Shown piece by piece: positions 1 to 9,366 of a stretch of DNA of 64,000 bases. Position 1 is the first letter of the stretch; each line of letters begins with the position of its first letter. The notes under the pieces were generated by a model. The model was not told the origin of the DNA, searched no databases, and saw only the letters and a program-made list of their open reading frames with translations. This DNA comes from CAZCPB01 sp044223975 (GTDB lineage: Bacteria > Planctomycetota > Phycisphaerae > Phycisphaerales > UBA1924). Both the position numbers and the translations under genes were made by a program. The stretch lies in the NCBI GenBank assembly GCA_044223975.1, contig JBGALI010000008.1, positions 136,802 to 200,801 on the forward strand. The letters are read 5' to 3'.

Positions 1-950
1 TTCTCGCGCGTCGCCGCCACGATCCGCTCGGGCAGTTCCGGGCCCGGCGCCTGCTTGTTCCACTTCCCGGCCGCGACCAGCTCTTCGAGGTATTCGCGGA
101 GGAACTGCTTGTCGTAGCTCTTCTGGGGGTGGCCGGGTTCGTAGGTGTCGGCGGGCCAGAAGCGCGAGCTGTCGGGCGTCAGAGCCTCATCGATGAGGAT
201 CGGCGAGCCTTCGCCGGCGGTGCCTTCGATCCCAAACTCAAACTTCGTGTCCGCGATGATGATGCCGCGCATCCGCGCGTGCTCCGCGGCTTCCCGGTAG
301 ATGGCCAGCGAGATCCTGCGCAGCGTCTCCATGAGCGGCTTTCCTACCAGCCCGCACGCACGCTCGAACGAGATGTTCTCGTCGTGCTTCCCGCCCTCTT
401 CCTTCGTCGCCGGCGTGAAGATCGGCTCGGGCAGCTTGTCGCACTGTCGGAGCCCCCGCGGCAGGCCGACCCCGCACACGCTCCCGGACTGCTGGTACTC
501 CTTCCAGCCCGAGCCCTCGAGGTACCCCCGCACCACGCACTCGATCGGCACCACGCGGCAGCGCTTGGCGATCATCACCCGCCCGGCCAGGTCGCCGCGC
601 CGCGTCGTCGATCCGACGAAGGCATCCCCCGGCACATCGGCCGCATCCGTCGAGAGCAGGTGGGTAGGGCAGATGCCGCGGGCCTCCACAAACCGCAGCC
701 AGAAAACCGCCATATCCGTGAGAAGCCGCCCCTTGCCCGCGATCGGGGTCGGCATGACCACGTCGAACGCTGAAATGCGATCGGACGCGACAATGAGCAG
801 GCGATCGCCCGGAAGCTCGTAGACATCCCGCACCTTGCCCTGCCGCCGCCCGGGCAGCTTTAGGTCGGTGCGGAAGACCGTCGAGGCGGGTTCCGGGTTG
901 CCGGGTACCGTGGGCTTGGGCGCGGAGATCGGCGCTGCGTCACGTGCCAT
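1..950 (-). CDS. purC: SAICAR synthetase (phosphoribosylaminoimidazole-succinocarboxamide synthase), 3' end off window
   Basis: Converts CAIR plus aspartate and ATP to SAICAR in de novo purine synthesis, in the cytoplasm. Translating the minus strand from the ATG at 950 gives an N-terminal extension and then the family signature: GKVRDVYE, the SDRISAFDV block, a VVRGYLEGSGWKEY stretch, and further on DTKFEFG and DEALTPDSSRFW. About 316 codons are visible and the frame runs off the left edge. The usual family length is about 240-300 residues, so little is missing. Nothing unusual was seen. It is divergent from the downstream GH10-like gene, leaving a short shared intergenic region. Confidence 0.95.
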   Translation of the reverse strand, partial: MARDAAPISAPKPTVPGNPEPASTVFRTDLKLPGRRQGKVRDVYELPGDRLLIVASDRISAFDVVMPTPIAGKGRLLTDMAVFWLRFVEARGICPTHLLSTDAADVPGDAFVGSTTRRGDLAGRVMIAKRCRVVPIECVVRGYLEGSGWKEYQQSGSVCGVGLPRGLRQCDKLPEPIFTPATKEEGGKHDENISFERACGLVGKPLMETLRRISLAIYREAAEHARMRGIIIADTKFEFGIEGTAGEGSPILIDEALTPDSSRFWPADTYEPGHPQKSYDKQFLREYLEELVAAGKWNKQAPGPELPERIVAATRE

Positions 951-1076
951 GCGCCAAGCGTACACTGCCAGTCCGCTCCGGGCCGCGTGTGACCCGGGGC
1001 GCTCCGCGGACGAGGATACACCGGCCCGCTTCGGGCCGATGCGAACGTGAGCGTCACAGGGAGGGGTCGGCCCCGT

Positions 1077-2771
1077 ATGTTGAGCTTCGCCGTCTTCGAC
1101 GACAAAGGGCCGGCCAACTCCTGGCCCCAGGGCCTCGCCTACTTGTTCGGCGGCGGGGACATGCCCGTTCAGGGCTCGGTGCGTTTCGAGGACGGGCGCC
1201 TGGTCTGCGAAAAGATGATCACCGAAACGGTCGGGATCGTCACCCAGTTCCCCGTCGACGCTCCAACCCTTGCCGCGGGCGGCTCGGGACCGGCGCACAA
1301 CCCTCAGCCTCTGGGAACCCTGGCCCTCAAGACCTGCCTCCTCCCCGACCGCGACCAGCCCTACATGCTCAGCCTCGAGCTGGCCCGCCACCGGATCATG
1401 GAGTTTCTGAACAAGCTCGAGGACTGGGGCCTGTTCGACCTTCCCACCGACGACGGCATACTCCAGGAATTCGAGCTCGCCCGGCGCACGTTCACCGAGG
1501 CGCTCGTGGCCCAGCGTCACGGCGTGCCGGCCGGTCCCCCGACGGGCGCCAACGGTTGGGGCTTCTCGCACGAGGCCGACCGCCTCGCGCGCGCGGCACT
1601 CGCCCAGGCCATCGACGCCGGCGAAAAGCTCGCTCTTCTCAACGCCGACCGCCAGCTTCCCCGGCGGCTGTCGGGCGAGATGTACTCAAAGGCGCAGGCC
1701 GCAATGGCCGCGATCACCCAGGAGAAGCCGCCATCGGGCGTGCCCATCTTCGTGCCCAACGCTTCGAGCTGCGTGGTCCCCGGCGCTCCGGTGGTCGGCG
1801 TTGCCGTGGCGCCCGACCAGTTCTCCGACGGGCTCCAGAAGGCCGCGGGCGCGGTGTGCGAGTTCGTGACGATGCCGATGCGCTGGATCGACCTCGAGCC
1901 CGGCGAGGGAAAGTACGACTTTGCCTCAACCGATCGCTGGATCGAATGGGCGGTGCGGGCTTCGAAGGTGCCGATCACCGGCGGGCCGCTCGTCGACCTT
2001 CGCGCCAGCGGCATCCCCGAGTGGCTCTACATCTGGGAGAACGACTACGAAACTCTCCGCGACCTGGTGTACGAGCACGTCAACGCGATCGTGACACGCT
2101 ACCGCCGCACGGTGACGCGCTGGACGGTCTGCTCGGGCCTGCACGTGAACACCAACTTCAAGCTCAGCTTCGAGCAGATCATGGACCTCACGCGCCTGTG
2201 CGTGCTGGCCGTGAAGAAGCTCCACCCGCAGGGCAAGATCCAGGTCGAGATCGCCCAGCCCTGGGGCGAGTACCACGCCGATCACAAGCGGTCGCTCCCT
2301 CCGCTCATGTACGCGGAGGCCGTGGCGCAGTCCGGCCTGCCGGTGGACGCCCTGGGCGTCCGCGTGCAGATGGGGCGTGCGGCCCCGGGGCAGGCGACGC
2401 GCGACCTCATGGCGATCTCCGCGATGCTCGACCAGTACGCGCTGTTCGGCAAGCCGCTCGCGGTATCTGCCCTGGGTGTTCCCAGTTCCCCGGGCGAGCC
2501 CTTCGAGGGGCGCGTCGGCGGCACATGGCGATCGGGTTGGAGCGATGCCGGCCAAGCCAACTGGCTCGCCAAGGTCGTGGCGTTGTGTCTCTCCAAGCCG
2601 TACACGCAGAGCGTGTGCTGGCAGGACCTGAGCGACGCCTCGGCCAAGTGCGAGATGCCCGGCGGAGGGCTGGTGGGTTCGACCGGCGCGCCCAAGCCCG
2701 CCATGCACGCGCTGGCCGCGATCAAGCAGACGCTCCGCGCGGGAAAGTCGCCGGGAACCGAGGGGTTGTAG
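1077..2771 (+). CDS. GH10 (endo-1,4-beta-xylanase)-like TIM-barrel protein lacking both catalytic glutamates
   Basis: The C-terminal half reads like a glycoside hydrolase family 10 barrel. The segment around residues 349-354 is WTVCSG where active GH10 enzymes have WDVVNE, and residues 463-468 are VSALGV where they have ITELDI. Both the acid/base and the nucleophile glutamate are therefore replaced. The N-terminal region (about 200 residues) is rich in helices and resembles the extra domain of planctomycete proteins annotated as xylanases. No signal peptide is visible. I chose the ATG at 1077 because MLSFAVFDDKG looks like the family's usual N-terminus and a GGGAGGGG lies upstream; a GTG at 1047 is the alternative. 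Probably non-catalytic, perhaps carbohydrate-binding (inference). It ends 4 bp before the ComEA-like gene. Confidence 0.7.
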   Translation: MLSFAVFDDKGPANSWPQGLAYLFGGGDMPVQGSVRFEDGRLVCEKMITETVGIVTQFPVDAPTLAAGGSGPAHNPQPLGTLALKTCLLPDRDQPYMLSLELARHRIMEFLNKLEDWGLFDLPTDDGILQEFELARRTFTEALVAQRHGVPAGPPTGANGWGFSHEADRLARAALAQAIDAGEKLALLNADRQLPRRLSGEMYSKAQAAMAAITQEKPPSGVPIFVPNASSCVVPGAPVVGVAVAPDQFSDGLQKAAGAVCEFVTMPMRWIDLEPGEGKYDFASTDRWIEWAVRASKVPITGGPLVDLRASGIPEWLYIWENDYETLRDLVYEHVNAIVTRYRRTVTRWTVCSGLHVNTNFKLSFEQIMDLTRLCVLAVKKLHPQGKIQVEIAQPWGEYHADHKRSLPPLMYAEAVAQSGLPVDALGVRVQMGRAAPGQATRDLMAISAMLDQYALFGKPLAVSALGVPSSPGEPFEGRVGGTWRSGWSDAGQANWLAKVVALCLSKPYTQSVCWQDLSDASAKCEMPGGGLVGSTGAPKPAMHALAAIKQTLRAGKSPGTEGL

Positions 2772-2775
2772 CGAA

Positions 2776-3222
2776 ATGAGCGACACGTCCGCGCCAGACT
2801 GGACCGCCGGGCCGGCCAAGTGGGCGGCGGTGGTCGTGCTGGGCGCGGCCTCACTCACCGGCATCGTGTGGTCGATCGCCCGTGGATCTCACCCCGCCGC
2901 GCCGACCATCGTCGTGGCGCGGGAGCCCGAGACCCCCGCGGTGACAGGGACCGGCACCGACAACGCCCGGCCGCGTGGCGTGCAGGAGCCGAAGACGCCT
3001 GCTCTCCGTGCCGCGCGGCTTGATCTCAACACGGCGACCCAGCCCGAGCTTGAGACGCTCCCCGGGGTAGGGCCCGAACTCGCCAAGCGCATCATCGAGT
3101 ACCGTCAAACCCGCGGCCCCTTCAAAGGCGTCGAGCAGCTCGACGGGGTGAAGGGCATCGGCTCCAAGCTGATGGAAAAGATCCGCCCGATGGTCACCGT
3201 CTCGGCGGCGGGAACCCGCTGA
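2776..3222 (+). CDS. ComEA-like helix-hairpin-helix protein, membrane-anchored
   Basis: 148-residue protein with an N-terminal hydrophobic segment (about residues 14-36) and a Pro/Thr-rich spacer. A C-terminal tandem helix-hairpin-helix begins LDLNTATQPELETLPGVG, followed by the second hairpin GVKGIGSKLMEKI. This is the ComEA DNA-binding arrangement; ComEA proteins bind incoming double-stranded DNA at the outer face of the membrane during transformation. No other competence genes are adjacent, so a role in DNA uptake is inferred from the domain only. It follows the GH10-like gene by 4 bp and is probably co-transcribed with it. Confidence 0.8.
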   Translation: MSDTSAPDWTAGPAKWAAVVVLGAASLTGIVWSIARGSHPAAPTIVVAREPETPAVTGTGTDNARPRGVQEPKTPALRAARLDLNTATQPELETLPGVGPELAKRIIEYRQTRGPFKGVEQLDGVKGIGSKLMEKIRPMVTVSAAGTR

Positions 3223-3348
3223 AGCGGTGCGGGCTTTCCTCTCAGGGCCGCGCGGATAGGATGCCCCGAACGGAAGGCTCGCCGGGCCGGGTTCGACTCA
3301 TCGGACCGGGCTTGATGCTGCGCGCACCGCGGCGGGAACTGGAGCGCG

Positions 3349-6300
3349 ATGGCCATCGACCTCGTCAGCCTGCTTCGCGACGAGCCCGCGGTGCGGGAAC
3401 TCGCCCGGGCGATGTCGCAGCGCCGGCGCGTGGTGGCCACCGGCGCCTCCGGGTCGTCCACGGCCCTCGTCGCCGCCGCGCTGGCCTCGGCGCTGGAACG
3501 GCCGGTGATTCTGGTCGTGGCGCACATCGACGACGCTGAGGAGGCCCTCGAAGAGATCGGGTCCGAGCGGGCCGTGCGCCTCCCGGCCCTCGAGGTGCTC
3601 CCCGGCGAGACCGGCGTGACGCTGGACCTCTTCGCCGAGCGCCTGGCCGTTGTAAAGGAGTGCATCGCTGGCGAGAGCCTGCGCACGCCGCGGGTGATTC
3701 TCTGCCCGATCCAGGCGCTCATGCAGAGCGTGCCGCTGCCGAAGCACATGGGCGCGCTGGCGCGCACCATCGGCCGGGGCGAGCGTGTGCCGATGACCGA
3801 GCTGACGCACTGGCTTGAGAGCGCCGGGTACACCCGGCGCGACGCCGTCGAGGAGCCAGGGGACTTTGCCGTGCGCGGCGGGATTGTCGACGTTTTTCCA
3901 CCCGGCACCGGCGCGGTGCCGGTGCGCCTGGACTTCTTCGGAGACGAGGTCGAGAAGCTCACCGAGATCGACCTGGAGACGATGGGCTCGGACCGCGCGA
4001 TCGACCGCGTCGAGTTGATCGCCGCGGACATGAAGGTCATCCAGTCGGACAAGGGAACCACGAACTTTCTAGAGCTGCTCCCCGCGTCCTGCGCCGCCGT
4101 GCTCGCCGAGACGATGGAGATCGTCGAGCAGGCCCGCGGCTACTACGAGCGCGTCAGCGACTCGTCTGGGATCTACGGTCCCCCCGCGGTGCTGAAGCTG
4201 CTCGAGCAGCGGTTCCACGCGCTCGCCGAGATCAACCAGTTCTCGGCGGGCGCGAGCGCCGCCGATGCTCGGATCGAGCTGCCCGTCTCCAACCTTCCCC
4301 CGTTCGACAAGGACCTGTCGACCGCGCTGCGCGAGCTCACCGAGCTCGCCTCGGGCCATCGCGTGATCGTGCTCTGCCAGAACGAGGGGGAGCGGCAACG
4401 CTTCGGCGAACTGGTCCGGGATGCGCGGGAGCGCGAGGGGCCGGACCTGACCGAGGCGCTGGCGCGACTTGAGTCGGATGTCGCCTACGTCCATCGCGGG
4501 TTCGTGTGGGAGGGGGAGCGTGCCGCGGCGCTGGTCCCGTACCACGAGCTGCTCAACCGCTTCACCACGCGCCGCCGCTCCGCGCGCCTCCGCGCGTCGC
4601 GCGCGATGGACACGTTCCTGGATTTCCAGGCCGGGGACTACGTCGTTCACGCCGAGCACGGCATCGCCCGGTTCGCCGGGCTGCAGATGATCAAGCCGCG
4701 CGAGCTGCCCAGCGCGGCAGGGGGCGCGGGGGGGCGGGCGGGCAAGAGCGTCGACGCCGAGGAGTACCTCACGCTGGAGTTCGCGGGCGCGGCCAAGCTG
4801 CACGTGCCCGCGACCAAGATCGACCAGGTGCAGAAGTACGTCGGCGGCTTCTCGGGCAAGCCGCCGCTCTCGACGCTGGGCGGTGAGCGGTGGAAGAACC
4901 AGAAGGCGCGGGTGTCGGAGAGCGTGAAGGACCTTGCCGCGGAGATGCTGCGCGTGCGCGCCGCTCGCGAGCACATGCCCGGCATCCGCTACCCGGGCGA
5001 CACCGCGTGGCAGAGCGAGTTTGAGGCCGAGTTTCCCTACGAGGAGACGCCCGATCAGCTCGCGGCCCTGTCGGAGATCAAGAAGGACATGCAGAGCCCG
5101 CGTCCGATGGACCGGCTCATCTGCGGCGACGTCGGGTTCGGCAAGACCGAGCTGGCGATCCGCGCGGCGTTCAAGGCGTGCGAGTTCGGCAAGCAGGTCG
5201 CGGTGCTGGTGCCCACGACGGTGCTCGCCGAGCAACACGAGCGGACGTTCCGCGGGCGCTTTGCGGGGTACCCGTTCCGCGTGGAGAGCCTCTCGCGCTT
5301 CAAGAGCGAGAAGGAACAGAACCAGACGCTGCGGGACCTTGCCAAGGGGCACGTCGACCTCATCATCGGAACGCACCGGATCCTGAGCCAGGACGTGCAC
5401 TTTGCGGACCTGGGCCTGGTGGTGATCGACGAGGAGCAGCGCTTCGGCGTCGAGCACAAGGAGCAATTGCTCCGCCTCCGCCTGACGGTTGACGTGCTGA
5501 CGCTGAGCGCCACGCCCATCCCGCGCACGCTGCACATGGCCATGCTGGGGATCCGCGACATCTCCAGCCTCACGACGGCGCCCAGCGACCGGCGCGCGAT
5601 CGTGACCGAGGTCATCCCGTTCAACGAGCGAAGAGTGGCCCAGGCGATCGCCCGCGAGCTCTCCCGCGACGGCCAGGTCTATTACGTGCACAACCGCATT
5701 CACGACATTCTGAGCGTCGCCGACGAGGTGCAGAAGCTGGCGCCCGATGCCCGGATCGTGGTGGGGCACGGCCAGATGCAGCCGCACGAGCTCGAAGAGG
5801 TCATGCTCAAGTTCATGCGCCGCGAGGCCGACGTGCTGGTGTCGACGACCATCATCGAGAGCGGCATCGACATCCCCACCGCCAACACGATGTTCGTCGA
5901 CCAGGCCGACCGCTTCGGCCTGGCGGACCTGCACCAGCTCCGCGGCAGGGTCGGACGCTCACGCCACCGCGCGTACTGCTACCTCCTCCTGCCCGCCGAC
6001 CGCACGGTCACGGAAGTCGCGCAGAAGCGACTCAAGGCCATCGAGCAGTTCTCGATGCTGGGCGCCGGCTTCAAGATCGCGATGCGCGACCTTGAGATCC
6101 GCGGCGCGGGCAACATCCTGGGCGCCGAGCAGTCCGGCCACATCGCGGCGGTGGGCTACGAGATGTACTGCCGCCTGCTCGAGCGGGCCGTGCACGACCT
6201 CAAGCACGACAAAACGCCCGAGGCGCCCAGCTCGACGGCGGTGGAGATCGGCATCACCGGGACCATCCCCCGCGCGTACATCCCCTCCGACGCACGCCGC

Positions 6301-6678
6301 CTCGACGCGTACCGCCGGATCGCGACCGCCGCCTCGACCGCGGCGCTGGCGCAGGTCCGTACCGACCTCGAGGCCGCGTACGGCGCGCCGCCCAGACCGG
6401 TGCAGAGGCTGATCGACCTGGCCGAACTGCGGGTCCACGCCGCGGCGCTTGACATCCGCACCATCAGCGTGCGGGAGAAGGACGTCGTCTTCCGTACCGC
6501 GGCGCCGGCGTCCGTCGTCGAGCGCATGAGCAGCGTCAAGGGCGCACCGGGGTCGGTGACGGCCCTGCCGCCCAAATCAACGGACGACCTCGCCGAGGTC
6601 TACTTCCGGCCCCCGGAGGTGTACATGAGCGACGCGGAGTCGCTTCTGGCCGTGCTCAGAAAAAGACTGGCCGGCTAG
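3349..6678 (+). CDS. mfd: Transcription-repair coupling factor Mfd
   Basis: DNA translocase that removes RNA polymerase stalled at lesions and recruits UvrA. The protein has 1109 residues, normal for Mfd. The order matches the family: UvrB-like N-terminal part; RNA-polymerase interaction domain starting near residue 430 (DYVVHAEHGIARF); RecG-like SF2 motor with Walker A GDVGFGKTE at 593, DEEQ box at 694 and LSATPIPRT at about 719; translocation motif with QLRGRVGRS; and a C-terminal TRCF domain. An Ala/Gly-rich insertion (SAAGGAGGRAG) sits just after the RID motif. The ATG at 3349 has GGAG upstream. It is convergent with the next gene, with 24 bp between them. Confidence 0.97.
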   Translation: MAIDLVSLLRDEPAVRELARAMSQRRRVVATGASGSSTALVAAALASALERPVILVVAHIDDAEEALEEIGSERAVRLPALEVLPGETGVTLDLFAERLAVVKECIAGESLRTPRVILCPIQALMQSVPLPKHMGALARTIGRGERVPMTELTHWLESAGYTRRDAVEEPGDFAVRGGIVDVFPPGTGAVPVRLDFFGDEVEKLTEIDLETMGSDRAIDRVELIAADMKVIQSDKGTTNFLELLPASCAAVLAETMEIVEQARGYYERVSDSSGIYGPPAVLKLLEQRFHALAEINQFSAGASAADARIELPVSNLPPFDKDLSTALRELTELASGHRVIVLCQNEGERQRFGELVRDAREREGPDLTEALARLESDVAYVHRGFVWEGERAAALVPYHELLNRFTTRRRSARLRASRAMDTFLDFQAGDYVVHAEHGIARFAGLQMIKPRELPSAAGGAGGRAGKSVDAEEYLTLEFAGAAKLHVPATKIDQVQKYVGGFSGKPPLSTLGGERWKNQKARVSESVKDLAAEMLRVRAAREHMPGIRYPGDTAWQSEFEAEFPYEETPDQLAALSEIKKDMQSPRPMDRLICGDVGFGKTELAIRAAFKACEFGKQVAVLVPTTVLAEQHERTFRGRFAGYPFRVESLSRFKSEKEQNQTLRDLAKGHVDLIIGTHRILSQDVHFADLGLVVIDEEQRFGVEHKEQLLRLRLTVDVLTLSATPIPRTLHMAMLGIRDISSLTTAPSDRRAIVTEVIPFNERRVAQAIARELSRDGQVYYVHNRIHDILSVADEVQKLAPDARIVVGHGQMQPHELEEVMLKFMRREADVLVSTTIIESGIDIPTANTMFVDQADRFGLADLHQLRGRVGRSRHRAYCYLLLPADRTVTEVAQKRLKAIEQFSMLGAGFKIAMRDLEIRGAGNILGAEQSGHIAAVGYEMYCRLLERAVHDLKHDKTPEAPSSTAVEIGITGTIPRAYIPSDARRLDAYRRIATAASTAALAQVRTDLEAAYGAPPRPVQRLIDLAELRVHAAALDIRTISVREKDVVFRTAAPASVVERMSSVKGAPGSVTALPPKSTDDLAEVYFRPPEVYMSDAESLLAVLRKRLAG

Positions 6679-6702
6679 CGCGGCAGGCCCACGGGGCTGA
6701 CG

Positions 6703-7623
6703 TCACGCGTGGGCATGCTCGCGCCGCGCGATCGGGACCTCGACCACCGCGGGCGTGTTCTCGCTCGCAGCGTGCGGCTTGACCAGGAGGCCGCGGTACT
6801 CGCCGTAGGCCTGGGGGTGGCTCTTGTGGTCGCTGATGCGGTCCTTCACCACGCCGTACCCCTCGCTCGCCAGGAGCGCTCGGAGCGTGACCTCGCTGAA
6901 GGGGTTGGGGTGCATGTGGTCGCTGTAGTTCATCAGGTCGACCAGCAGCCACATCATCCCGCCTGGCTTGAGCAGGCGCCAGATTTCCTTCACCACCGCC
7001 CGCGGCTCGTCCACGTGGTCGAGGCAGTTCTCAATGACCACGATGTCGGCGAAGCCCGACGGCAGCGGCACGCTCTCGCCCGGCGAGGCCAGGTACGTGA
7101 CCTCGTCGCAGAAGCAGTCCTTGGGGAGCAGGTCCTCGGAGGTGTAGCCGTCGGCGAGCGGGTCGATGGCCACCGCCCGCTTCCAGTGAGCCGCGGCGAT
7201 GGACGGGTAGGGCCCCGCCCCGATCTCGACAACCGACCGAGCCGCGCACCAGGCCGCCAGTTCGCCCGCGCCACGAAGCCCAAGGAACGAGGCCAACTCG
7301 TCGAGGCGTTCACGCTGCCAGCGGCCGTAGACCTCTTCGAAGGTGCCCCCCAGAGCGCGCTTGGCGTCGTGCTTCACAAGGTGCTGCCAGAACGCCAGTT
7401 CGTCGCGGTACTTGGAGGTGAGGTGGGGGAGGTGCCGACCGTGGGCATCGACGGCGTGCCCGTGCAGCCCGCCGCGCCACTGGCCGAAGGCGTTCTTGGA
7501 GCCCGCCCCCGATTTGACCTCCGAGAGCGTCAACTCGATCCGCTCGAGGCGGTGGGTGACGTCGACGAGGCCCGGGCGCATGAAGCGGAACATCGCGTTC
7601 TTGAGGGATGCTTTGAGGCTCAC
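6703..7623 (-). CDS. Class I SAM-dependent methyltransferase
   Basis: 306 residues. Motif I is VVEIGAGPYPS, followed by an acidic motif II (AIDPLADGY), then VIENCLDHVDEPR and LLKPGGMMWLLV, a Methyltransf_11-type arrangement. An N-terminal segment of about 120 residues precedes the catalytic domain and has no recognisable fold. The substrate is unknown; the ENCLDHVDEP segment resembles methyltransferases of cell-surface glycan clusters, but there is no such cluster here. The start is uncertain: GTG at 7623 gives the full frame, and an ATG at 7593 is an alternative. It stands alone on the minus strand. Confidence 0.8.
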   Translation of the reverse strand: MSLKASLKNAMFRFMRPGLVDVTHRLERIELTLSEVKSGAGSKNAFGQWRGGLHGHAVDAHGRHLPHLTSKYRDELAFWQHLVKHDAKRALGGTFEEVYGRWQRERLDELASFLGLRGAGELAAWCAARSVVEIGAGPYPSIAAAHWKRAVAIDPLADGYTSEDLLPKDCFCDEVTYLASPGESVPLPSGFADIVVIENCLDHVDEPRAVVKEIWRLLKPGGMMWLLVDLMNYSDHMHPNPFSEVTLRALLASEGYGVVKDRISDHKSHPQAYGEYRGLLVKPHAASENTPAVVEVPIARREHAHA

Positions 7624-7912
7624 GGGTTGATATTAGCGGGCGATTTGCGCCGACCAAGTCCGATTCTTTCACGGAGAACCGGGAGCCGCGGGGGCGGGAG
7701 CGGCTTCAAGATCGAGACCGCGGCCACGGTCAGGTCGGCATGGTCGCGGGTGAGTCCCCTCGCCCATGACTTCGTTCATTTCTCCCGCGATTCCGGCCTC
7801 GAGCGGTGACGCGATTCTCATTGCAGGGAACTCTCCCTTGCTAGAATCGCCGGAGCATCGGGGGAAGATGTGAACCTGCCGCTGTGACTTTTGCACCGCC
7901 AAGGATCGCGCG
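7624..7912. other. Intergenic region between methyltransferase and phoU
   Basis: The 289 bp between the divergent methyltransferase and phoU genes contain no ORF I would call. An AAGGA at 7901-7905 serves as ribosome binding site for phoU. Promoters for both genes must lie here, but I could not pick convincing -35/-10 pairs. Confidence 0.5.
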
Positions 7913-8641
7913 ATGGACTTCTTCGAGCCCCCCAGCCCCGAACCCGGACCGCACCCGCCGTTCAGCTTTGATCGGCGCCTTGTTCACCTCAAACGCCGCC
8001 TCGTGCGTGAGGCCACGCTGGCCATCGGGATGCTCGAAGCCGCGCTCGACGCCCTGTGGCGACTGGACCGCGAGGCCGCCCGCCAGGTCAACCGCGACGA
8101 CGATCGGATCGACCTCGAAGAGGTGCAGATCGAGCAGGAGTGTTTCAACATCCTGGCGCTGCACCACGCCTTTGCGCGCGACTTCCGCGTGGTGACCTTC
8201 ATCCTGAAGGTCAACAGCGATATCGAGCGCGTCGCCGACCACGCCTGCTCCATCGCCAAGGTCGCCGTGAAGATCCGCGGCGACGACCCGCCCCCGTGGC
8301 CCACCGCGCTCCGCGAACTGGGCGAGCGCGTGCCGCTGATGTGCCACGACCTGATGCGGGCGGTCCTCGATGAGAACGTCGACGCGGCCCGCGCGCTCGT
8401 GCAGGCCGACAAGACGATCGACTCGCTCGACAAGCAGCTTTTCACCGAGGCGGTCGAGATGATGAAGGCCGGCCACCCCCTCGACGACGCGCTGGTGAAC
8501 GGCCTGCTCATCTACCGCATCGGGCGCGAGCTTGAGCGTGTGGGCGACCTCATGACCAACGTCGCCGAGGACGTGATGTACCTGGCGACGGGCTCGATCG
8601 TGCGCCACTCCGTGAAGTTCAAGGCGGCGCGAGTCGGATGA
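7913..8641 (+). CDS. phoU: PhoU phosphate signalling protein
   Basis: 242 residues with two PhoU helical-bundle repeats (first about residues 25-120, second about 125-225). The conserved acidic/hydrophobic signatures are visible: NSDIERVADHACSIA in the first repeat and RELERVGDLMTNVAED in the second. PhoU links the Pst transporter to the PhoR/PhoB system and represses Pho regulon output when phosphate is plentiful. No pst or phoR/B genes are adjacent. AAGGA lies 7 bases before the ATG. The GNAT gene follows on the same strand after 117 bp. Confidence 0.93.
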   Translation: MDFFEPPSPEPGPHPPFSFDRRLVHLKRRLVREATLAIGMLEAALDALWRLDREAARQVNRDDDRIDLEEVQIEQECFNILALHHAFARDFRVVTFILKVNSDIERVADHACSIAKVAVKIRGDDPPPWPTALRELGERVPLMCHDLMRAVLDENVDAARALVQADKTIDSLDKQLFTEAVEMMKAGHPLDDALVNGLLIYRIGRELERVGDLMTNVAEDVMYLATGSIVRHSVKFKAARVG

Positions 8642-8758
8642 GCGGTGCGGCGGCCGGGGCGCGAGCGAGTGCCGGAGCCCTTGCACGCGTTGGACTTGTC
8701 CGTGCGATTGACCGGCCCGCGCGTCCGTACGCACGAAGCGACCCCGCCCGCAAGCACC

Positions 8759-9214
8759 ATGGATAATTCATTCGTTATTTCGACCGACCCTTCCTGGCTC
8801 GACGTGGACGCCGTGCACGCGTACCTCACCCGCTCGTACTGGGCGACCGGAATCCCTCGGGATGTGGTGGCGCGGTCGCTCGCCAACTCCATGTGCTTCG
8901 GCCTGTATCACTCCGACGCGCACGGCAAGTCGCGCTCGCAGGTCGGCCTGGCCCGTGTCATCACGGACCGGGCCACCTACGCGTACCTCTGCGATGTCTA
9001 CGTGCTGGAGGAGCACCAGGGCAAGGGCCTGGGCAAGCGCCTGATCAGGGCGATCATGGAGCACCCCGAACTGCAGGGCCTTCGCCGGTTCGGACTCTTC
9101 ACGCGCGATGCCCACGGCCTCTACGCGGGCTTCGGGTTCACGCTTCTGTCCCAGCCCGACCGGGCCATGGAGCGGCGCAACCCCGGCGTCTACTCCCGTC
9201 TCGGGCCACCATGA
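8759..9214 (+). CDS. GNAT family N-acetyltransferase
   Basis: 151 residues from the ATG at 8759 (MDNSFVIST); a longer frame upstream is not supported by family length. The acetyl-CoA loop motif reads EEHQGKGLGKRLI (Q/RxxGxG/A), preceded by the beta-strand YLCDVYVLE and followed by FGLFTRDAHGLYAGFGF, typical of small stand-alone GNAT enzymes. The substrate cannot be told from sequence. It lies 117 bp downstream of phoU on the same strand. Confidence 0.88.
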   Translation: MDNSFVISTDPSWLDVDAVHAYLTRSYWATGIPRDVVARSLANSMCFGLYHSDAHGKSRSQVGLARVITDRATYAYLCDVYVLEEHQGKGLGKRLIRAIMEHPELQGLRRFGLFTRDAHGLYAGFGFTLLSQPDRAMERRNPGVYSRLGPP

Positions 9215-9366
9215 ATCTCGTGGCATTCTCCTGAATCCGGCCCGCCGGCGCCGCCGAAATGCTGGTCGAACCCGGCCCCACGCACGGAGCGATCGGGGTT
9301 TCGGAGGTTCGCGTGTTTCTCTCTGAGTCCCGCGACCGGTTCGCGACTCTCTAACGGAGGATGCTC

